A stretch of DNA of 7,898 nt from Nitrospinota bacterium. GTDB taxonomy: Bacteria; UBA8248; JACPRG01. The notes below the pieces were generated by a model, which was not told the DNA's origin, ran no database searches, and saw only the letters and a list, made by a program, of their open reading frames with translations. This document shows positions 5,824 through 7,898 of the stretch, piece after piece. The stretch lies in the NCBI GenBank assembly GCA_030740135.1, contig JASLXW010000081.1, positions 3,551-11,448 on the forward strand, given 5' to 3'. The translations under genes were made by a program, and so were the position numbers. How positions within the stretch are numbered: the stretch's first letter is position 1; every line of letters begins with the position of its first letter.

Positions 5824-6609
5824 ATGGACCTCGGACTCAAAGGGAAGAACGCCGCCGTTTCCGGAGCGAGCCAGGGAATCGGATGTTTCATCGCCCGGGC
5901 GCTGGCCGATGAGGGCTGTAACGTGGCGATCAGCGCGCGGGGAGAAGAGCGCCTTCAAGCGGCCGTGAAAGACCTGGAGGCCAAGGGGGTCAAGGCCGTG
6001 GGGATCCAGTGCGATCACGGGACCTCCGAGGGCTGCGCCAAGTTCATCGACGAGGCCGTCGCCGGGCTCGGCGGGCTGGACATCCTGGTCAACAACGTCG
6101 GCGGGATGATTCCCGGGACGATCGAAAGCCTGTCGGACGAACAGTGGACCGACATCATCAACCGCAACCTGATGGCCTTCGTTTGGACGATCCGGTCCGC
6201 GATCCCGCAGTTGAAGAATTCGGCCGGGGCGAAGGTGCTCAACGTGTCGGGCATGACGGGCAAACAGCTTCTGGTGGGCGCCCTGACGACGACCCTGCCC
6301 AACACGGCGATCATCGGATTCACGAAGGTCATGGCCGGCGAGCTGGCCAAGGACGGCATCACGGTCAACAACATCTGCCCGGGCATCGTGAACACCGAGT
6401 CCTGGGGGCCGCGGGCGGAAATGATGGCCAAGGTGCGGGGCACGACGACGGATCAGGTCCGCCGGATGTTCTCCGATTTAACCCTCCTGGGCCGCTGGGG
6501 CGAGCCCGAGGAGATCGGCAACGTGGCCGCCTTCATGGTCTCCGACAAGAACAGCTACATGACCGGAACAACGGTCGAGGTGTGTGGAGGATGGGCCCGG
6601 TATATCTGA
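5824..6609 (+). CDS. SDR-family oxidoreductase with non-canonical active site
   Basis: This 261-residue protein has the classical SDR Rossmann fold. GASQGIG at 14-20 is the dinucleotide loop (TGxxxGxG type). ARGEERL at 38-44 places Arg39 where NADP-preferring members have a basic residue. NNVGG (90-94) is the NNAG motif, and VNNICPG (181-187) and SYMTG (244-248) are conserved C-terminal elements. Ser142 stands at the catalytic Ser position. The expected YxxxK aligns to Thr156...Asn160 in TTTLPNTAIIGF, so both catalytic Tyr and Lys are missing although the flanking helix is intact. It is either a divergent SDR subfamily using other residues or a non-catalytic binding protein. The ATG at 5824 follows GGGAGGA; an in-frame GTG at 5698 is rejected because the SDR fold begins at this ATG. 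It heads a probable two-gene unit with the amidohydrolase. The specific substrate is unknown. Confidence 0.9.
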   Translation: MDLGLKGKNAAVSGASQGIGCFIARALADEGCNVAISARGEERLQAAVKDLEAKGVKAVGIQCDHGTSEGCAKFIDEAVAGLGGLDILVNNVGGMIPGTIESLSDEQWTDIINRNLMAFVWTIRSAIPQLKNSAGAKVLNVSGMTGKQLLVGALTTTLPNTAIIGFTKVMAGELAKDGITVNNICPGIVNTESWGPRAEMMAKVRGTTTDQVRRMFSDLTLLGRWGEPEEIGNVAAFMVSDKNSYMTGTTVEVCGGWARYI

Positions 6610-6625
6610 ACAACCCGCCGAACCC

Positions 6626-6654
6626 GCGGCGTCCCGGGTGTTCCGGGCCGCCGC
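6626..6654 (+). promoter_or_regulatory. Intercistronic hairpin between SDR and amidohydrolase
   Basis: The 79-base gap between the two genes contains GCGGCG-T-CCCGG, then loop GTGTT, then CCGGG-C-CGCCGC. This gives 11 base pairs with one T/C mismatch. No T run follows, so full intrinsic termination is unlikely. It may set the relative expression of the two genes by partial attenuation or by protecting the upstream mRNA. Pairing was read by eye; the role is inferred. Confidence 0.45.
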
Positions 6655-6688
6655 TTCTCGGCCATCCCGAAACGAAAAGAGAACCGCC

Positions 6689-7666
6689 ATGAAGATCGAC
6701 GTCCAGTGTCATTTCTATCCGGAAAAGGTGATCGAGAAGCTCAAGGCCCGGAGCGCGGCGCCCACCGCCATGGACAAAAACGGCCGGACGGTCATCATGG
6801 CCGGCCGGCATACGGGCTTGTCCTTTCCTCCGGCCATCAACGACCTGGACGCGAAGCTCGGGGCCATGGACGCGGCCGGGGTGGACGTCCAGGTCCTCAG
6901 CATCAACGTCCCCGGACCGGAGCTGGCGGGCGGTCAGGAGGCCGACGACCTGGCGGAGCTCGCCCACGACTGCCTGGCCGAGCTTATCCAAAAGCAGCCC
7001 GACAGGTTCTGGGGGATGGCCTGCCTGGGGCTGGGCGACATGGACCGCTCGCTCAAAGAGCTCGACCGCTGCCTGAATGACCTGGGCTTCAAGGCCGTGC
7101 AGCTCTATTCCAATTTGCGGGGGACTCCGCTGGACGACCCGTCTCTCCATCCCCTGTATGAGCGGTGCGCGGAGTTGGACCTCCCCATTTTCCTTCACCC
7201 CACGGTCCCGGTCCTCTCCGAGGAGCCGATGGCCGACTACGGCTTGATTCCCATCGTGGGCTTCCTGTTCGATACGACGCTCGCGGCCCTGCGGCTCATC
7301 ATGAGCGGAACGATGAAGAAGTTTCCCGACGTCAAGTTCGTCCTTCCGCACGTGGGCAGCACCATCCCCTACCTGATGGGGCGCATCGATTTCCTAACGA
7401 GCAGCATGCCCAACGGACGCGAGCACCTGGACGGCGAAGCGCCGAGCGAGTTCTTCAAGCGGTTTTACTTCGACACGGTGTCCTCGTATCAGCCGGCCAT
7501 CGATTATTTCTACAAGCTCTACGGCGCGGACGGGCTCCTGTTCGGAAGCGATCATCCATGGGTGGAAATCGATTCATGCGTCGATCTCGTCGAAGGCCTC
7601 TCGGCCGATGAGGCCGAAAAGGAGAAGATCTACTCGAAGAACGCGTTGGCGCTGCTTCGGAATTAA
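6689..7666 (+). CDS. Amidohydrolase family protein (amidohydrolase 2, ACMSD-like)
   Basis: This 325-residue TIM-barrel metal enzyme belongs to the group containing ACMSD and gamma-resorcylate decarboxylase, which act as hydrolases or non-oxidative decarboxylases, often on aromatic-derived acids. Visible landmarks are an N-terminal IDVQCHFYP (3-11), FLHP with His170, LPHVGSTIPYLMGRID with His221 (219-234), and GSDHPW with Asp288 (287-291). These correspond to the HxH, barrel His, second His and Asp of the metal site. The first His of HxH is replaced by Gln6; His8 remains. The ATG at 6689 starts directly before the first barrel strand and is preceded by a modest AAGAGAA site. It lies 79 bases after the SDR stop on the same strand, so co-transcription is likely, with a hairpin between. 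The substrate cannot be read from sequence; a decarboxylase or ring/lactone hydrolase role in a degradation pathway is the best guess. Confidence 0.9.
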   Translation: MKIDVQCHFYPEKVIEKLKARSAAPTAMDKNGRTVIMAGRHTGLSFPPAINDLDAKLGAMDAAGVDVQVLSINVPGPELAGGQEADDLAELAHDCLAELIQKQPDRFWGMACLGLGDMDRSLKELDRCLNDLGFKAVQLYSNLRGTPLDDPSLHPLYERCAELDLPIFLHPTVPVLSEEPMADYGLIPIVGFLFDTTLAALRLIMSGTMKKFPDVKFVLPHVGSTIPYLMGRIDFLTSSMPNGREHLDGEAPSEFFKRFYFDTVSSYQPAIDYFYKLYGADGLLFGSDHPWVEIDSCVDLVEGLSADEAEKEKIYSKNALALLRN

Positions 7667-7678
7667 CAACGGCCGACT

Positions 7679-7709
7679 CCCGGGAGGCCTTCTCTCGGCC
7701 TCGCCCGGG
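7679..7709. terminator. Hairpin after the amidohydrolase, probable terminator
   Basis: It begins 12 bases after the amidohydrolase stop codon. CCCGGGAGGCC at 7679-7689 pairs with GGCCT at 7697-7701 and CCCGGG at 7704-7709, leaving a 2-base bulge (CG) and a 7-base loop. It lies between convergent genes (amidohydrolase and the ABC ATPase), as expected for a terminator, but no T run follows. Confidence 0.5.
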
Positions 7710-7742
7710 ACATGCCTTGCAAGCCGGCCCCCTGGGAGGGGT

Positions 7743-7771
7743 TTGGGGAACAGGTTTCAAAATCTCCCACC
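7743..7771. repeat. Palindromic element, copy 2 (diverged)
   Basis: Aligned without gaps to the element at 1901-1929, 24 of 29 positions agree, including ACAG, the centre TTTCAAAA and TCCC. The mismatches have weakened the inverted-repeat arms here. It lies 76 bases beyond the amidohydrolase stop, in the convergent gap before the ABC gene end, a context like that of copy 1. It is probably a decayed member of a dispersed repeat family. Confidence 0.45.
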
Positions 7772-7810
7772 CGTTGGGCCAGCGATTAGATTTCTTTTGA
7801 GAAATGCGGG

Positions 7811-7898
7811 CTAAACGATTTGCCGCTTCGCGAGGGTGGCGAAAGGTCCCTCCACCGCCATCAGCTCCTCGAACGCACCCTGCTGGACAAGATGGCCT
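7811..7898 (-). CDS. ABC transporter ATP-binding protein, C-terminal end (partial)
   Basis: Only the last 28 codons and the TAG stop (7813-7811) lie in the window; the gene enters from the right edge. The translation GHLVQQGAFEELMAVEGPFA followed by TLAKRQIV fits the end of exporter-type ABC ATPases, where 'G.h...G.heeLl...G.fa.L...Q' follows the H-loop. No Walker or signature motif is visible because it would lie beyond the edge. Whether it is a fused permease-ATPase or a separate ATPase subunit, and what it transports, cannot be told. It converges with the amidohydrolase. Confidence 0.6.
   Translation of the reverse strand, partial: GHLVQQGAFEELMAVEGPFATLAKRQIV

Noticed and set aside
6533..7351. 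272-codon minus-strand open frame opposite the amidohydrolase
   Set aside because: It is antisense to a gene with clear metal-site motifs, and its own sequence shows no recognisable fold.
7790..7805. ATTTCT-TTTG-AGAAAT inverted repeat as a terminator for the ABC gene
   Set aside because: The stem is six pairs, mostly A/T, with no T run on the minus strand after it; it is too weak to call.

Overview
The window looks like a chromosomal piece of a high-GC, Gram-negative, soil- or sediment-type bacterium. The coding regions are visibly G+C rich, one protein has a lipoprotein signal, and several genes have clear Shine-Dalgarno sites. The gene content (orphan TPP-dependent E1 pair, ACMSD-like amidohydrolase, RutB-like hydrolase) resembles metabolically broad uncultured lineages such as Rokubacteria, NC10, Tectomicrobia or Deltaproteobacteria. 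That placement is an impression, not a determination. I see no tRNA, rRNA, CRISPR array, transposase or phage gene.

Layout. Positions 1-221 (minus) hold the N-terminus of a RutB-like isochorismatase-family cysteine hydrolase that runs off the left edge. It is divergent from a TPR-repeat putative lipoprotein (419-1666, plus); the 197-bp gap between them carries two short perfect inverted repeats. After a convergent, partly AT-rich intergenic region with two strong hairpins, a minus-strand operon reads ALDH (5503-3995), then E1-alpha (3943-2936), then E1-beta (2925-1942). A 320-bp divergent region separates it from a plus-strand pair: a short-chain dehydrogenase/reductase (5824-6609) and an amidohydrolase-2 family protein (6689-7666). 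A hairpin follows, and the last 88 bases are the C-terminal end of an ABC-transporter ATPase on the minus strand.

How the genes may work together (inference). The E1-alpha/E1-beta pair is most like the acetoin-dehydrogenase (AcoA/AcoB) branch of 2-oxoacid dehydrogenase E1 enzymes. Cleavage of an acyloin or diketone by such an enzyme releases an aldehyde, which the first gene of the operon, an intact NAD(P)-dependent aldehyde dehydrogenase, could oxidise. The divergent SDR and amidohydrolase could supply or process the substrate. No E2 or E3 gene lies in the window.

Three points deserve most attention. The SDR lacks the catalytic Tyr and Lys of YxxxK. The amidohydrolase has Gln for the first His of its HxH metal motif. 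Two diverged copies of one palindromic element bracket the five-gene module at about 1.90 and 7.75 kb.
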